The notes under the pieces were generated by a model, which saw only the letters and a list, made by a program, of their open reading frames with translations, had not been told where the DNA came from and did no database searches. The translations under genes and the position numbers were made by a program. Positions 7,424 to 15,878 of a stretch of DNA of 64,000 nt are shown piece after piece. The number at the start of each line of letters is the position of its first letter. Within the stretch, counting starts at the first letter, position 1. The stretch lies in NCBI GenBank assembly GCA_031254915.1, contig JAIRTL010000005.1, forward strand, positions 1 to 64,000, in the 5' to 3' direction. The stretch comes from Planctomycetota bacterium. Lineage in GTDB: Bacteria; Planctomycetota; SZUA-567.

Positions 7424-8551
7424 ATGCCCAGAACAGCGATGCAAAAAGCCAAGAAGCTCGTCGTCAAAGTTGGGTCCAGCCTGCTGGCGACGCTTTCCGG
7501 TGGACTTGATACCGCCTTCGTCGCCAAACTTGTCGGCCAGATAACCGCCCTCCGCGACCGCAACCGCACAGTCATTCTCGTCAGTTCGGGCGCGGTCGCT
7601 GCAGGCACAGCCGAGCTCGGTCTTCCGTCCCGCCCCTGCGACCTTCCCGGCATCCAGGCCGCCGCCGCTGTCGGACAGGTCGCACTCATGCAGATCTACC
7701 GCCAGCTCTTCGGATATTACAATATTCATGTCGCGCAAATACTGTTAACCCGCGACAACCTGCATGATCGCCGCCGCTTTCTCCATGCCAGAAACACCCT
7801 CCTCGCCCTTCTCAAGGCCGACGTCCTTCCGGTGGTGAATGAAAACGACGCCGTCGCCGTCGAGGAGCTGCGCCTGAAGATGGGCGACAACGATTCTCTC
7901 GCCGTTTCCGTCGCGCAATTGATAGATGCCGACGCCGTCGTCCTCATGTCTGATGTTCCCGGCCTGTTCGACCGCCCGCCGTCGGAACCGGACGCGAAGT
8001 TGATTCCGGAAGTCCGCGAAGTCACGGACGATATCGTCCGCATGGCCGGACCGGCGGCTTCCGGCGTCGGATCCGGCGGCATGGCGGCGAAATTGAACGC
8101 AGCGCGCGCCGCCGGCGCCGCAAACATTCCTTTGCTTGTGGCGCACGGCAAGTCGGAGAACGTACTCCTTGACACGATGGGGGGAAAAGAAGTCGGAACC
8201 ATCTTCATGCCGCCGGGGAGGCGGGAATCGTCATACCGGCAATGGATCGCTTACGGTCGCGGGCCCGACGGTGCGGTCATCGTCGACGATGGCGCGCGCA
8301 AGGCGCTTATCGAAAAGAAGAAAAGCCTGCTGCCGATCGGCATTCGCGAAGTGAGGGGAGAATTCGACGAGGGCGACACGATCGCCATCCTCGACCTCGA
8401 AGGGCGGGAAATCGCACGCGGCTTGTCCAATTTCGCCACGACGGAAATGCGCCGCATCGCCGGCAAACGATCGGGCGACCTCTCCGCGCTGCTCGGACAC
8501 CATTGCGACGAAACAGCCGTGCATCGCGACAATCTTGTGATGGTTGGTTAG
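7424..8551 (+). CDS. proB: Glutamate 5-kinase with PUA domain
   Basis: 375 residues. It phosphorylates glutamate as the first step of proline synthesis. The N-terminal amino-acid-kinase domain has KLVVKVGSSLL, SSGAVAAG, VNENDAV and the GSGGMAAKL loop. A C-terminal PUA domain begins near residue 285, as in the long form of ProB. The ATG at 7424 follows AAAGAG; a second ATG five codons on is possible. No proA is visible nearby. It converges on hemW. Confidence 0.95.
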   Translation: MPRTAMQKAKKLVVKVGSSLLATLSGGLDTAFVAKLVGQITALRDRNRTVILVSSGAVAAGTAELGLPSRPCDLPGIQAAAAVGQVALMQIYRQLFGYYNIHVAQILLTRDNLHDRRRFLHARNTLLALLKADVLPVVNENDAVAVEELRLKMGDNDSLAVSVAQLIDADAVVLMSDVPGLFDRPPSEPDAKLIPEVREVTDDIVRMAGPAASGVGSGGMAAKLNAARAAGAANIPLLVAHGKSENVLLDTMGGKEVGTIFMPPGRRESSYRQWIAYGRGPDGAVIVDDGARKALIEKKKSLLPIGIREVRGEFDEGDTIAILDLEGREIARGLSNFATTEMRRIAGKRSGDLSALLGHHCDETAVHRDNLVMVG

Positions 8552-8714
8552 CAACGGCAAAATCCCGGAAAGCGACGCAAGGCGCCGGTTGGTCGTTCGA
8601 GCCAGCCGGCGGGGGAATACGGAATACGGTATAACAAATCGTCTCGTCGCCACGTCTTTTTCATCGTATGTTTCGGAAATGCCTGGCCCGGATTTCTTCC
8701 GCGTTACAACCAGA

Positions 8715-9848
8715 TCATGCTAAATCGACCAGGACGCTGTCCGCCACAGGGTAGGCCGCTTTCGTCAAACGGAGGCATTTCCGACCGTTTCGCCTGTACC
8801 ATTCCAGCAATCCGGCCGCCAAAAGATGCGGTAGTTCACGTTCATAGAGTTTTTCAATACGATACCCAGTTTTTTCAGCGAATAAATCGGCTTCTATCCC
8901 TTCAGCCAGGCGAAGCCAAAAAATGGCTGTCTCTTTCGCCTTTTCATATCGCGGCAGGATTTCCCCGCCCTCTGTCGCGTCTTGCCCCTTCGCGATGCAA
9001 TCAAGGTATTGTTCCAGGTTTTCCGTATTCCAGTACCTTCTTCCGCCGACATGGGAATGCGCCGCAAGTCCGATGCCGTAGTATTCCCCGCCCCGCCAAA
9101 TCGCACAGTTATGGCGGCAGTGAAATCCGGGTTTCGCGTAGTTGCTGATTTCGTAATGGTCGAGGCCCGCTTTCCGCATCGCGGTTCCTGTCGCGTCCCA
9201 AAATGAACGCGCCTCATCGTCGCCCGGCATCTTCAAACCATTGTGTTCCATGATCGCGGCCAACCGGCTTTCCGGATGCAGCGTTAGATTGTAACAGGAA
9301 ATATGGGCAACGCCAAGATTTGCACCCGTTGCTATATCCAGCCCAAGCGATTCCAGGGTTTGTCCCGGCCAACCGCAGATAAGGTCGATATTGATGGAGT
9401 GGAAACCTGCTTTTACGGCGTCGGAAATACTCTGTCTCGCCGTATCCGCATCATGCGCCCGGCCAAGCAACCGCAATCCGTGCGGGGAAAACGTCTGGAC
9501 GCCGAACGAAAGACGTGATATCCCTAAATCGCGAAGGAGGACGAGTTTTTCGGTATCGGTTGATTCAGGATTCATTTCAATCGTTGTTTCCGACGCTTCC
9601 ACGATTGGAAGCATGGAAAGCAATCGACGCAATTGCGGTATGGATAAAACCGACGGCGTGCCGCCGCCAATGAAAATGGTCGAAAAGGCGGCGCCCCGCA
9701 AACCGGCGCGTTCATATTCCGCCCACAGCGCTTCAATATACGCGTCGGCAGGCATGGCCGAATACAGGCCGCTTGCGAACGCACAATAACCGCAACGTCT
9801 GGAGCAAAAAGGAATATGAATATACAAGCCGGGACAATTACCCGCCAT
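8715..9848 (-). CDS. hemW: Radical SAM protein HemW (haem chaperone, coproporphyrinogen oxidase-like)
   Basis: 377 residues. LYIHIPFCSRRCGYCAF contains the CxxxCxYC 4Fe-4S motif of the HemW/HemN family, and the HemW-type HNCAIWRGGEYYGIGLAAHS is also present (family consensus HNxxYW). HemW proteins bind haem and act as haem chaperones; they are not genuine coproporphyrinogen dehydrogenases. I chose the ATG at 9848 (MAGNCPGLYIHIPFC) because it begins just before the family core. It overlaps the end of dciA by 11 bases. Third gene of the dnaN-dciA-hemW unit. Confidence 0.9.
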   Translation of the reverse strand: MAGNCPGLYIHIPFCSRRCGYCAFASGLYSAMPADAYIEALWAEYERAGLRGAAFSTIFIGGGTPSVLSIPQLRRLLSMLPIVEASETTIEMNPESTDTEKLVLLRDLGISRLSFGVQTFSPHGLRLLGRAHDADTARQSISDAVKAGFHSINIDLICGWPGQTLESLGLDIATGANLGVAHISCYNLTLHPESRLAAIMEHNGLKMPGDDEARSFWDATGTAMRKAGLDHYEISNYAKPGFHCRHNCAIWRGGEYYGIGLAAHSHVGGRRYWNTENLEQYLDCIAKGQDATEGGEILPRYEKAKETAIFWLRLAEGIEADLFAEKTGYRIEKLYERELPHLLAAGLLEWYRRNGRKCLRLTKAAYPVADSVLVDLA

Positions 9849-10305
9849 GCCGTTTTCCGGGTTGGAATTTGATACGAAGAAGCGGCGTCGCCGCCTGCCA
9901 ATTATCGCGAAGATCCTTGACAACCGACTCGTAATGAAACTGCCGCAATTCCTGGATCAACGCCGAACTAAAAACATCGATCGTCAGGATGCCGCGTGAA
10001 AAGGATACGACTTTACTTTCGCCAGCCACTTCCGCGCCGACGGAGTCTTTCCAAAGGGTGCGAATTATTTGTATATCGGCAATTCGATTCTTGTTGAATT
10101 TCCGCACTTCCTTTGTAAGCCAGGTGGAAATCGGTTCCGGATTGGCTTTTTTTCGGACTCTTGTCTCCCGCCCGCCGTCTTTTTCGATTTCGGCGCTGAT
10201 TCGCTCCGCCGTCTTTCGCCTAGCGCCGTCAAGCCGCCTGATTGTTGTCTCGACGAACCATCGCCGCCATTCCGGATCCGGCTCGTCGCGTATTTTTTTC
10301 GGCAT
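9838..10305 (-). CDS. dciA: DUF721 protein, DciA-type helicase loader
   Basis: 155 residues. The C-terminal half has the DUF721 pattern: IIRTLWKDSVGAEVAGESKVVSFSRGILTIDV followed by SALIQELRQF. DciA is the replicative helicase loader of bacteria that lack DnaC/DnaI, and DUF721 genes often sit near dnaN/dnaA, as here. The N-terminal 60 residues are charged and not recognisable. I chose the ATG at 10305 because AAGGGGA lies 7 bases before it; an ATG at 10311 and a longer frame to 10386 are alternatives. It lies between dnaN and hemW in one operon. Confidence 0.82.
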   Translation of the reverse strand: MPKKIRDEPDPEWRRWFVETTIRRLDGARRKTAERISAEIEKDGGRETRVRKKANPEPISTWLTKEVRKFNKNRIADIQIIRTLWKDSVGAEVAGESKVVSFSRGILTIDVFSSALIQELRQFHYESVVKDLRDNWQAATPLLRIKFQPGKRHGG

Positions 10306-10397
10306 TTCCATTCCCCTTGCATCCGTTATTCGCCCCCTCCTTTCATGGGGATACAGGAAGCCGGGGCTTTTTTTCCGGGCTTTCATGCCTGAATCCG

Positions 10398-11486
10398 TCA
10401 GCGATTGATCGGCATAATGACATACAGAAAATCGCCGTTGTCGATTCTTGCCGGGTTTTCCGCACCATTGTACTGCATTTCAACCGTTTCGTCGTCAATT
10501 GCCTTGAGGGCATCGATAACGAACTGATAATTGAACTTGATTTCGCATTCATCACCCCGCACCTCGGCGTCGAGGATCACAATTCCCTCGCCGTTTTCGC
10601 TTTTGGCGGAAAGCGACAGCGTTCCGGGGGAAACGCCAAAGAGAATGGCCCGCGTTTCCTCTGAAGCGACCAAGCCTATACTGTGGAGGTTTTTGATGAG
10701 TTCGTCGCGATTGACCACGAAGCGGCTGTCGCTCTTCGGCGGGATGACGTCTTGATACCTCGGAAACATGCCCTCCACCCGGCGCACCGCCAACGTGGCG
10801 GTCGGCGTCCGCGCCAAAAGCTCATTCGGGGTGATATTGATTTCAATCACATCCTTGCCGATGGCGAGGCGGGAAAGGATGTTCATACCCTTTGTTAGAA
10901 TAATCCCCTCGGAGACGCTCGCATCGGGATTGCGGATCTTCTTCTTCACCAACGACAACCGGTGCGTATCGGATGCGACAAAATCGCAGATGTTATCCTT
11001 AATATTGAGAAATATGCCGTTCAAGGCATAACGAGTGTCGCCCTTTGCAGTCGCAAAGATGTTTTTTTGCACCGCATCGTTGAAATCGTCGCCATGAATG
11101 AATATCGCGCCCTCGCTCTTGAAATCCGAAATAGCGGGATAATCGATCACGTCGGCACCGGGAAGCTGGAATCGACCGAATTTGGTCTTGACGATCAACT
11201 TGAGATCTTCTATCTCGAGCTTCAGATCGTCGCCGCCAATTCCCTTGACGATGGCGTTGAGCCGCGACGCGGGGAGAAGAACGGATATGGGATCCTTGAG
11301 ATCCGATACCTCCAGATGGATGCGAAGACTGATTTCCAGATCCGTGGCGGAAAGGGTGATTCCAGCTTCGCCGTCGGATTCGAGAAGCAGGTTTTGCAAA
11401 ACCGGTCGAGCCGAACGTTCCGGCACAATGGAGCTGATGAACGACAGCGCTTCGGAAAACATGATTTTGTTGATGGAAAACTCCAT
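10398..11486 (-). CDS. dnaN: DNA polymerase III beta subunit (sliding clamp)
   Basis: 362 residues, full length for three-domain beta clamps. It begins MEFSINKIMFSEALSFIS and ends VIMPINR, the typical clamp C-terminus, with SDTHRLSL in the middle domain. It encircles DNA and tethers the polymerase. The start is fixed by AGGAGG 7 bases upstream. No dnaA or recF is adjacent; instead dciA and hemW follow. Upstream lies the AT-rich gap with parS sites, and genes on its far side read the other way. Confidence 0.97.
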   Translation of the reverse strand: MEFSINKIMFSEALSFISSIVPERSARPVLQNLLLESDGEAGITLSATDLEISLRIHLEVSDLKDPISVLLPASRLNAIVKGIGGDDLKLEIEDLKLIVKTKFGRFQLPGADVIDYPAISDFKSEGAIFIHGDDFNDAVQKNIFATAKGDTRYALNGIFLNIKDNICDFVASDTHRLSLVKKKIRNPDASVSEGIILTKGMNILSRLAIGKDVIEINITPNELLARTPTATLAVRRVEGMFPRYQDVIPPKSDSRFVVNRDELIKNLHSIGLVASEETRAILFGVSPGTLSLSAKSENGEGIVILDAEVRGDECEIKFNYQFVIDALKAIDDETVEMQYNGAENPARIDNGDFLYVIMPINR

Positions 11487-11580
11487 TGAAGCCTCCTATA
11501 AAAAAGATCATGCTCCGCGTCATGATGCGCCAGCGGCGCGTTTAAAAGACCACGGGCATTTGAAGGGGCCTATTATGGTC

Positions 11581-11693
11581 TATACCGCGCGTAACCTAAC
11601 ACTGTGAAAATAGGATTTGGGGGATTGCCTTGTTCCACATTCGCTTCCCGAGTGCGTTGCTCGCCGCATACGGTCCGGGGAATCACGATTTCA
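11581..11693 (+). repeat. R1 dispersed repeat, copy upstream of dnaN
   Basis: Diverged copy of R1. It keeps the ordered landmarks tata, GTGAAAATAGG, TTTGGGGGATTGCC, TTGTTCC and GGGGAATCACGA seen in the better copies at 46.9 and 36.7 kb. It lies between dnaN and the AT-rich tract. Confidence 0.6.
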
Positions 11694-11972
11694 AGATGCG
11701 AGCAGTCCAATAGCGTATTGTAATCGGTATTTTTGGAAAGGCAACATGAAGTCGATGTTTTTTACTCTTAAATAAAGTAAAAATATAATTATGGATCATT
11801 CTTTTGTTAATTGTGATGCAACGTAATTATAACAGATGAGTTACAATAAATTTCCGACAATCGATTCCTTGTTGGTCTTGTTGAAACAACCGGGGTTGTG
11901 CATCCAGAGATCTTCGCGGTATTGTCGTCCCGGTTTCCATTGGTTGACATGGATTCGACAGGAATTCGACAA

Positions 11973-12002
11973 GACGGCATGTTTCACGTGAAACATGCCG
12001 TC
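11973..12002. promoter_or_regulatory. parS: parS site, perfect 30-bp palindrome
   Basis: The core TGTTTCACGTGAAACA (11980-11995) is an exact match to the bacterial chromosomal parS consensus bound by ParB. The flanks extend the symmetry to a perfect 30-bp palindrome (GACGGCAT on the left, ATGCCGTC on the right). It lies 0.5 kb from dnaN. No parA or parB is in the window. Confidence 0.92.
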
Positions 12003-12028
12003 TCCGGCGGTATGGATATTTAGTTCTC

Positions 12029-12102
12029 GGTATCCAGTTGTGATTCCCTTACTATGCGTGAACTGTGCGTGGTCTTGCAATGGCTGGCGCATTTTACCCA
12101 AA
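12029..12102 (-). repeat. R1 tail fragment
   Basis: It matches the outer half of R1 in reverse: CAGTTGTGATTCCCT...ACTGTGCGTGG...AATGGCTGGCGCATTTTACCCAAATG. The same ordered blocks occur at 47040-47100 and 29430-29490. Its end abuts the second parS-like site. Confidence 0.65.
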
Positions 12103-12118
12103 TGTTTCACATGAAACA
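12103..12118. promoter_or_regulatory. parS: Second parS-like site, one mismatch
   Basis: TGTTTCACATGAAACA differs from the parS consensus at one position (A for G at position 9). It lies 123 bases from the perfect site, and such clustering supports function. Its left half overlaps the end of an R1 fragment. Confidence 0.75.
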
Positions 12119-12225
12119 TAGGGAAGAAATACATATACTTATAGGTTTTATAGTATGTCTTGCCGCATCCTCCCGCTCCGTTTTCATTCCGGGATCGGCG
12201 CATGCTTTATCTATGGAGAATCAGA

Positions 12226-13065
12226 GTGCGCACAATCATGTTTTTCTGCCTTTTCTTTATCCTCGCAGCAGTTTCAGCCATCGCCATGGAACGTGGCTTC
12301 TCCTGGACCTATGCGCCTTCCCAAGGCGATACTATCCCGGCAAACCTGGCGTCGTTTTCCTTGTCGAAGTATCTCGAGTCATGCGAGGTGAACCGACCGG
12401 AAATTCTCAACGAAGTGAAGTCGCAGCTTGCGCGAGGGCAGTATTACCGCAAGCGCACCATCGATCAAAAGGGCAAGGGAACGCTGCTTACTATTTATGT
12501 CGATAGCGACAATATCCTGCATATTGTCACCCACCGGAATGAAACCTGTCCCGATTGCAAAGGCACAGGTAAGCGCGGCGAATTGTTCAGCGGCGTACCG
12601 ACGGGGATAACCCGCAATGTCGGAGTCCGCTTCAGATGCCTGAAATGCGACGGCGAGGGCGAATTAAAGAATTACACCAATGAGCGGTATTTCACCCTCT
12701 CGCCGGAGGACTATGAGGACATCGAATCCGCGCGGCGCATGTATGCGCAAAAAGCCTATGAAAACGCGCCGCCGCAATCGCACGAGTGGGTGGAGCGCCT
12801 AGCGTCCAACAATCCACGCGAGCGCCTTGCCGCCTGTGTCTGGCTCGACCAGAATTACGTCAGAGCCGGAACATTCTTTCAGGACATCATGCCGATGCTT
12901 CGGAAGGCCCGCTATCACGAAGCGAATGAAAAGCGGGAAATGCTGGTGTGGCAATTCTGGGCCGGCAAGGATCTTCCCAACGAAAGAAAACGGTATTATT
13001 ATCGCGTATACGCCGACTCGAAATCGGGAAAAATCGTCCGGAAAGGATTCTATCCGGAAAAATAA
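12226..13065 (+). CDS. Secreted protein with CxxCxGxG zinc-binding motifs, function unknown
   Basis: 279 residues from a GTG start. I chose GTG 12226 because GGAGA lies 7-8 bases upstream and it gives a clean signal peptide (RTIMFFCLFFILAAVSAIA). ATGs at 12202 and 12238 are alternatives. In the centre are CPDCKGTGKRG and CLKCDGEGE, a DnaJ-like zinc-binding pair about 30 residues apart. The rest is charged and rich in Tyr and Arg, with no recognised fold. If exported, the cysteine pair may hold a metal or form disulfides in the envelope. It is the first gene reading right from the parS region. No function can be assigned. Confidence 0.75.
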   Translation: MRTIMFFCLFFILAAVSAIAMERGFSWTYAPSQGDTIPANLASFSLSKYLESCEVNRPEILNEVKSQLARGQYYRKRTIDQKGKGTLLTIYVDSDNILHIVTHRNETCPDCKGTGKRGELFSGVPTGITRNVGVRFRCLKCDGEGELKNYTNERYFTLSPEDYEDIESARRMYAQKAYENAPPQSHEWVERLASNNPRERLAACVWLDQNYVRAGTFFQDIMPMLRKARYHEANEKREMLVWQFWAGKDLPNERKRYYYRVYADSKSGKIVRKGFYPEK

Positions 13066-13312
13066 AGCTGTTGCTTGTTGGATTTTTGCGTGTATATTTG
13101 TGCCACACTCGAACTGTTTCAGGTATCCCGTATCTGTAACTCGATGCTCTAAACAGACTTTTCATGAGTGCGTCACTTTGCCCACAACGCCACCATCCAA
13201 TGCCGCGACGGGAAAAAGTGAAACATGACGCTGTAAAATCGTTTGGAGCCAATATCCTTCGCAGGTGATGAAAAGTGGATTTTCCCGTTCGGAAAAGAAA
13301 AAAGGAGAACCC

Positions 13313-13912
13313 ATGTTTGCATTGGCGATCAATGGCAGCCCGAGAAGGGAAGGCAATACGCACGCGCTTCTTGAAGCCGTCCTTGCGCCGTTGCAGCGAG
13401 CCGAGTGGAAGACGGAATTTTTTCAGTTGGGCGGGAAAAATATACGCGGTTGCACCGCATGTGGTAAATGCTTCGAGGCGAAGAATCATTCCTGCATGAT
13501 ACCGAACGATCCATTCAACGGACTGTATGCCAAAATTCTTGAGGCTGAAGCGGTGATCATAGGAACGCCGACCTATTTTTCCGGCGTCAGTCCGGAAGTG
13601 AAAGCGCTTCTCGACAGAACCGGATTCGTCTCCATTGCCAACGGCGACATGCTTCGCGGAAAAATAGGCGCCGCCGTGGTCGCGGTCCGGCGCGGCGGCG
13701 GCATCCATGCTTTTGATACCATCAACCACATGTTTCTAATGACCCAGATGATCGTCCCCGGTTCATTGTACTGGAATCTTGGCTTCGGCCTCGACCGGGG
13801 CGAAGTGAAGGACGACGAAGAGGGATTGGCGAACATGAAGAACCTGGGCGAAACAATCGCCTTGCTTGGACTCGCACTTGTGCCGCTGCGCAATCAATGG
13901 CCGAAACGCTGA
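13313..13912 (+). CDS. NAD(P)H-dependent FMN reductase / iron-sulfur flavoprotein family
   Basis: 199 residues. The N-terminal flavodoxin-like FMN loop is FALAINGSPRREGNTHALLEAV. A cysteine cluster GCTACGKC plus a later cysteine (SCMIPND) resembles iron-sulfur flavoproteins, and GTPTYFSGVSPEVKALLDR is the second FMN-contacting segment. It probably reduces quinones or other small acceptors using NAD(P)H. The ATG at 13313 is fixed by AGGAG 7 bases upstream. The 250-base gap before it has no recognised element. The GGDEF gene starts 19 bases after its stop. Confidence 0.88.
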   Translation: MFALAINGSPRREGNTHALLEAVLAPLQRAEWKTEFFQLGGKNIRGCTACGKCFEAKNHSCMIPNDPFNGLYAKILEAEAVIIGTPTYFSGVSPEVKALLDRTGFVSIANGDMLRGKIGAAVVAVRRGGGIHAFDTINHMFLMTQMIVPGSLYWNLGFGLDRGEVKDDEEGLANMKNLGETIALLGLALVPLRNQWPKR

Positions 13913-13931
13913 CTTTGGCGAAAACGCTCAC

Positions 13932-15746
13932 ATGGAACCGAACCTTCTTTTCAAGAAAATTTTCGAATCGTTGCGCTTTCCGGTCATAGCGTGCCGTAGT
14001 TGCGCCGGTTTGCCGGTGATGTATATGAACGCGGCGGCGAGATTATTCCTTTCGCCCTCCCTCTCTATCCGGAAATTGAAGGGAAAAACCAGGATAGGCG
14101 ATCTTCGCGGTTTTCTGTCCTTCAAACACGAAGACGATTATGCCTTTTTTACAGACGCTGTCCTGAAATCGGGCGTTGTCGACAATTTTCATACCTCCGT
14201 CTATTCCTTTGAAAACGAACCCACGTCCACTACCGTGATCGCCAACTCGGTGGCGCTCGGCGAAGAAGAGTATGCGATAATTTACCTGGTCGAATCGGAT
14301 CTCGAATCCTCGCGGGAGGAAGGCATAACCGAGAAGCTGCTTTCGCAGATTCTTCATGAAGCGTATCACGAAGACAACATCGACAACACAATCCAAACCA
14401 TTCTCGCACTCGCAGGCAGGCATTCGAACGTCAGCCGGACCTATATTTTCGAGGACATTTCACCGGAGATGACGAGAAACACTTATGAATGGTGCGCTCC
14501 CGGCGTCGCGCCGGCCATCCAGGACCTGCAAAACCTGCGCAAGTCGGATTACAATTACGATGTGATCATGAGTACGTCCATGTATATCTACAGCGACACC
14601 CGCGATCTACCGGAGAGTGACCGCGAAATCCTCTATGACATGCAGGGGATCAAATCCATCGCCATTCTGGCGCTGTTTCATCACAACAAACCGCTCGGGT
14701 ATATCGGCTTCGACGATACGGTCAATTTCCGCAAATGGACCAGGAACGATATCCGCATCCTCGAAGGCATCGCCAGCATCGTATCCGCCCTCATCGGCAG
14801 GCGCAATGCGGAACGCGAGATCGAACGCAGCCGCCAGATGATGCAAACCATCACCGACAACCTCGACGACCTTATCTACGTCAACGATCTGGAAACAGGC
14901 GAGTTGAAATTCATCAGCAAATCTCTCGCCCTCATCCTGGGCATGCATCCAAACGATCTTATCGGTGGAAAGTGTTGGGAAGCGCTGCACGAGGGCCAAA
15001 CCGAGCAGTGTCCGTATTGCCCCATCCCCAAGCTGTACGACGAACACGGCAATTTCGTCAAAGAGAGTTACATCTGGGAGTTCCAGAACGTTATTAACGG
15101 CAAGTGGTATATGGTAAAAGACAACATTATTACTTGGATAGATGGCTATCCGGCGCATCTTGCGACAGCGGTCGACATCACCTACCGAAAGCAATACGAG
15201 GAACAGCTCAAATATTCGGCCTCGACCGACGCCATGACGGAAGTCTATAACCGCGAGTGGGGATACAACAAACTCAAGGCGATCATGGCCGGACACGACG
15301 ACGTCGTCTCGACGCAAAACACCCTTGCCTTCATCGATATCGACAACCTGAAAAACGTCAACGACTCCCTTGGCCACCAGATGGGAGATGAACTCATCAT
15401 CAATATGATCCAGAACATTTCCGCCTGCATCCGCAAGGAGGACGTCATTTGTCGCTGGGGCGGCGACGAATTCCTCCTCATCCTGCGATGCGACCTGGAC
15501 GTGGCGGAAAAGGTGATGGAAAAAATCCATTTCGCCATGGATCATTTCAATTATACGGAGGGCAAACCCTACACCCTTTCCGTAAGCGGCGGTCTTGTCC
15601 GCTTCGATCGCGGCGCGGGACTGGACGTGGACGAAATCATCGCCGAGGCCGACAGGCGCATGTACGAATTCAAACGCTTCAAAAAAGAGACGCAAATCGG
15701 CAGTCGCCGCTTTACGCAAATCCATCGCAAGCCAAATCCCTCCTGA
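13932..15746 (+). CDS. Diguanylate cyclase with PAS-GAF-PAS sensor region
   Basis: 604 residues, no membrane segment. Order: a PAS-like N-terminal region (about 1-125), a GAF-like domain (about 150-300), a PAS domain (about 310-430) carrying ECPYC-type cysteines (QCPYCPI), and a C-terminal GGDEF domain (about 440-595) with the intact signature RWGGDEF. It makes cyclic di-GMP. The PAS cysteines might bind metal or sense redox state (inference). The ATG at 13932 has a poor ribosome binding site and may be coupled to the flavoprotein upstream. It could be opposed by the HD-GYP regulator at 6.2-7.3 kb. Confidence 0.93.
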   Translation: MEPNLLFKKIFESLRFPVIACRSCAGLPVMYMNAAARLFLSPSLSIRKLKGKTRIGDLRGFLSFKHEDDYAFFTDAVLKSGVVDNFHTSVYSFENEPTSTTVIANSVALGEEEYAIIYLVESDLESSREEGITEKLLSQILHEAYHEDNIDNTIQTILALAGRHSNVSRTYIFEDISPEMTRNTYEWCAPGVAPAIQDLQNLRKSDYNYDVIMSTSMYIYSDTRDLPESDREILYDMQGIKSIAILALFHHNKPLGYIGFDDTVNFRKWTRNDIRILEGIASIVSALIGRRNAEREIERSRQMMQTITDNLDDLIYVNDLETGELKFISKSLALILGMHPNDLIGGKCWEALHEGQTEQCPYCPIPKLYDEHGNFVKESYIWEFQNVINGKWYMVKDNIITWIDGYPAHLATAVDITYRKQYEEQLKYSASTDAMTEVYNREWGYNKLKAIMAGHDDVVSTQNTLAFIDIDNLKNVNDSLGHQMGDELIINMIQNISACIRKEDVICRWGGDEFLLILRCDLDVAEKVMEKIHFAMDHFNYTEGKPYTLSVSGGLVRFDRGAGLDVDEIIAEADRRMYEFKRFKKETQIGSRRFTQIHRKPNPS

Positions 15747-15878
15747 CGAAGTCCCTTGCCTCGATCGCTGTTTTCTGCGAGAATCCGCTTTCGGGCGCGC
15801 GCCGATCGACACCCTTCGCGCGGCGCGGTTTCGCCTTGTCCGCAAGCGGGCGTTACGGCGGCGAATGCTGGGGCGCGT

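Larger units (their letters stand above)
11487..12225. other. Candidate replication origin region (oriC/parS)
   Basis: A 739-bp gap between dnaN (minus) and a plus-strand gene. It holds an R1 repeat copy, an AT-rich tract (about 11752-11862) that could be an unwinding element, a perfect parS palindrome, a partial R1 copy and a second parS-like site. Neighbouring genes diverge from it. I found no consensus DnaA box (TTATNCACA) with fewer than two mismatches, so an origin exactly here is inference. Confidence 0.5.

Noticed and set aside
11600-12160. DnaA boxes
   Set aside because: Candidates such as TGTTCCACA and TGTGCATCC have two mismatches to the consensus; none clustered convincingly.
11841-12203. 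A 120-codon minus-strand frame across the parS sites
   Set aside because: Runs through two palindromes and a repeat fragment; composition and content suggest chance.
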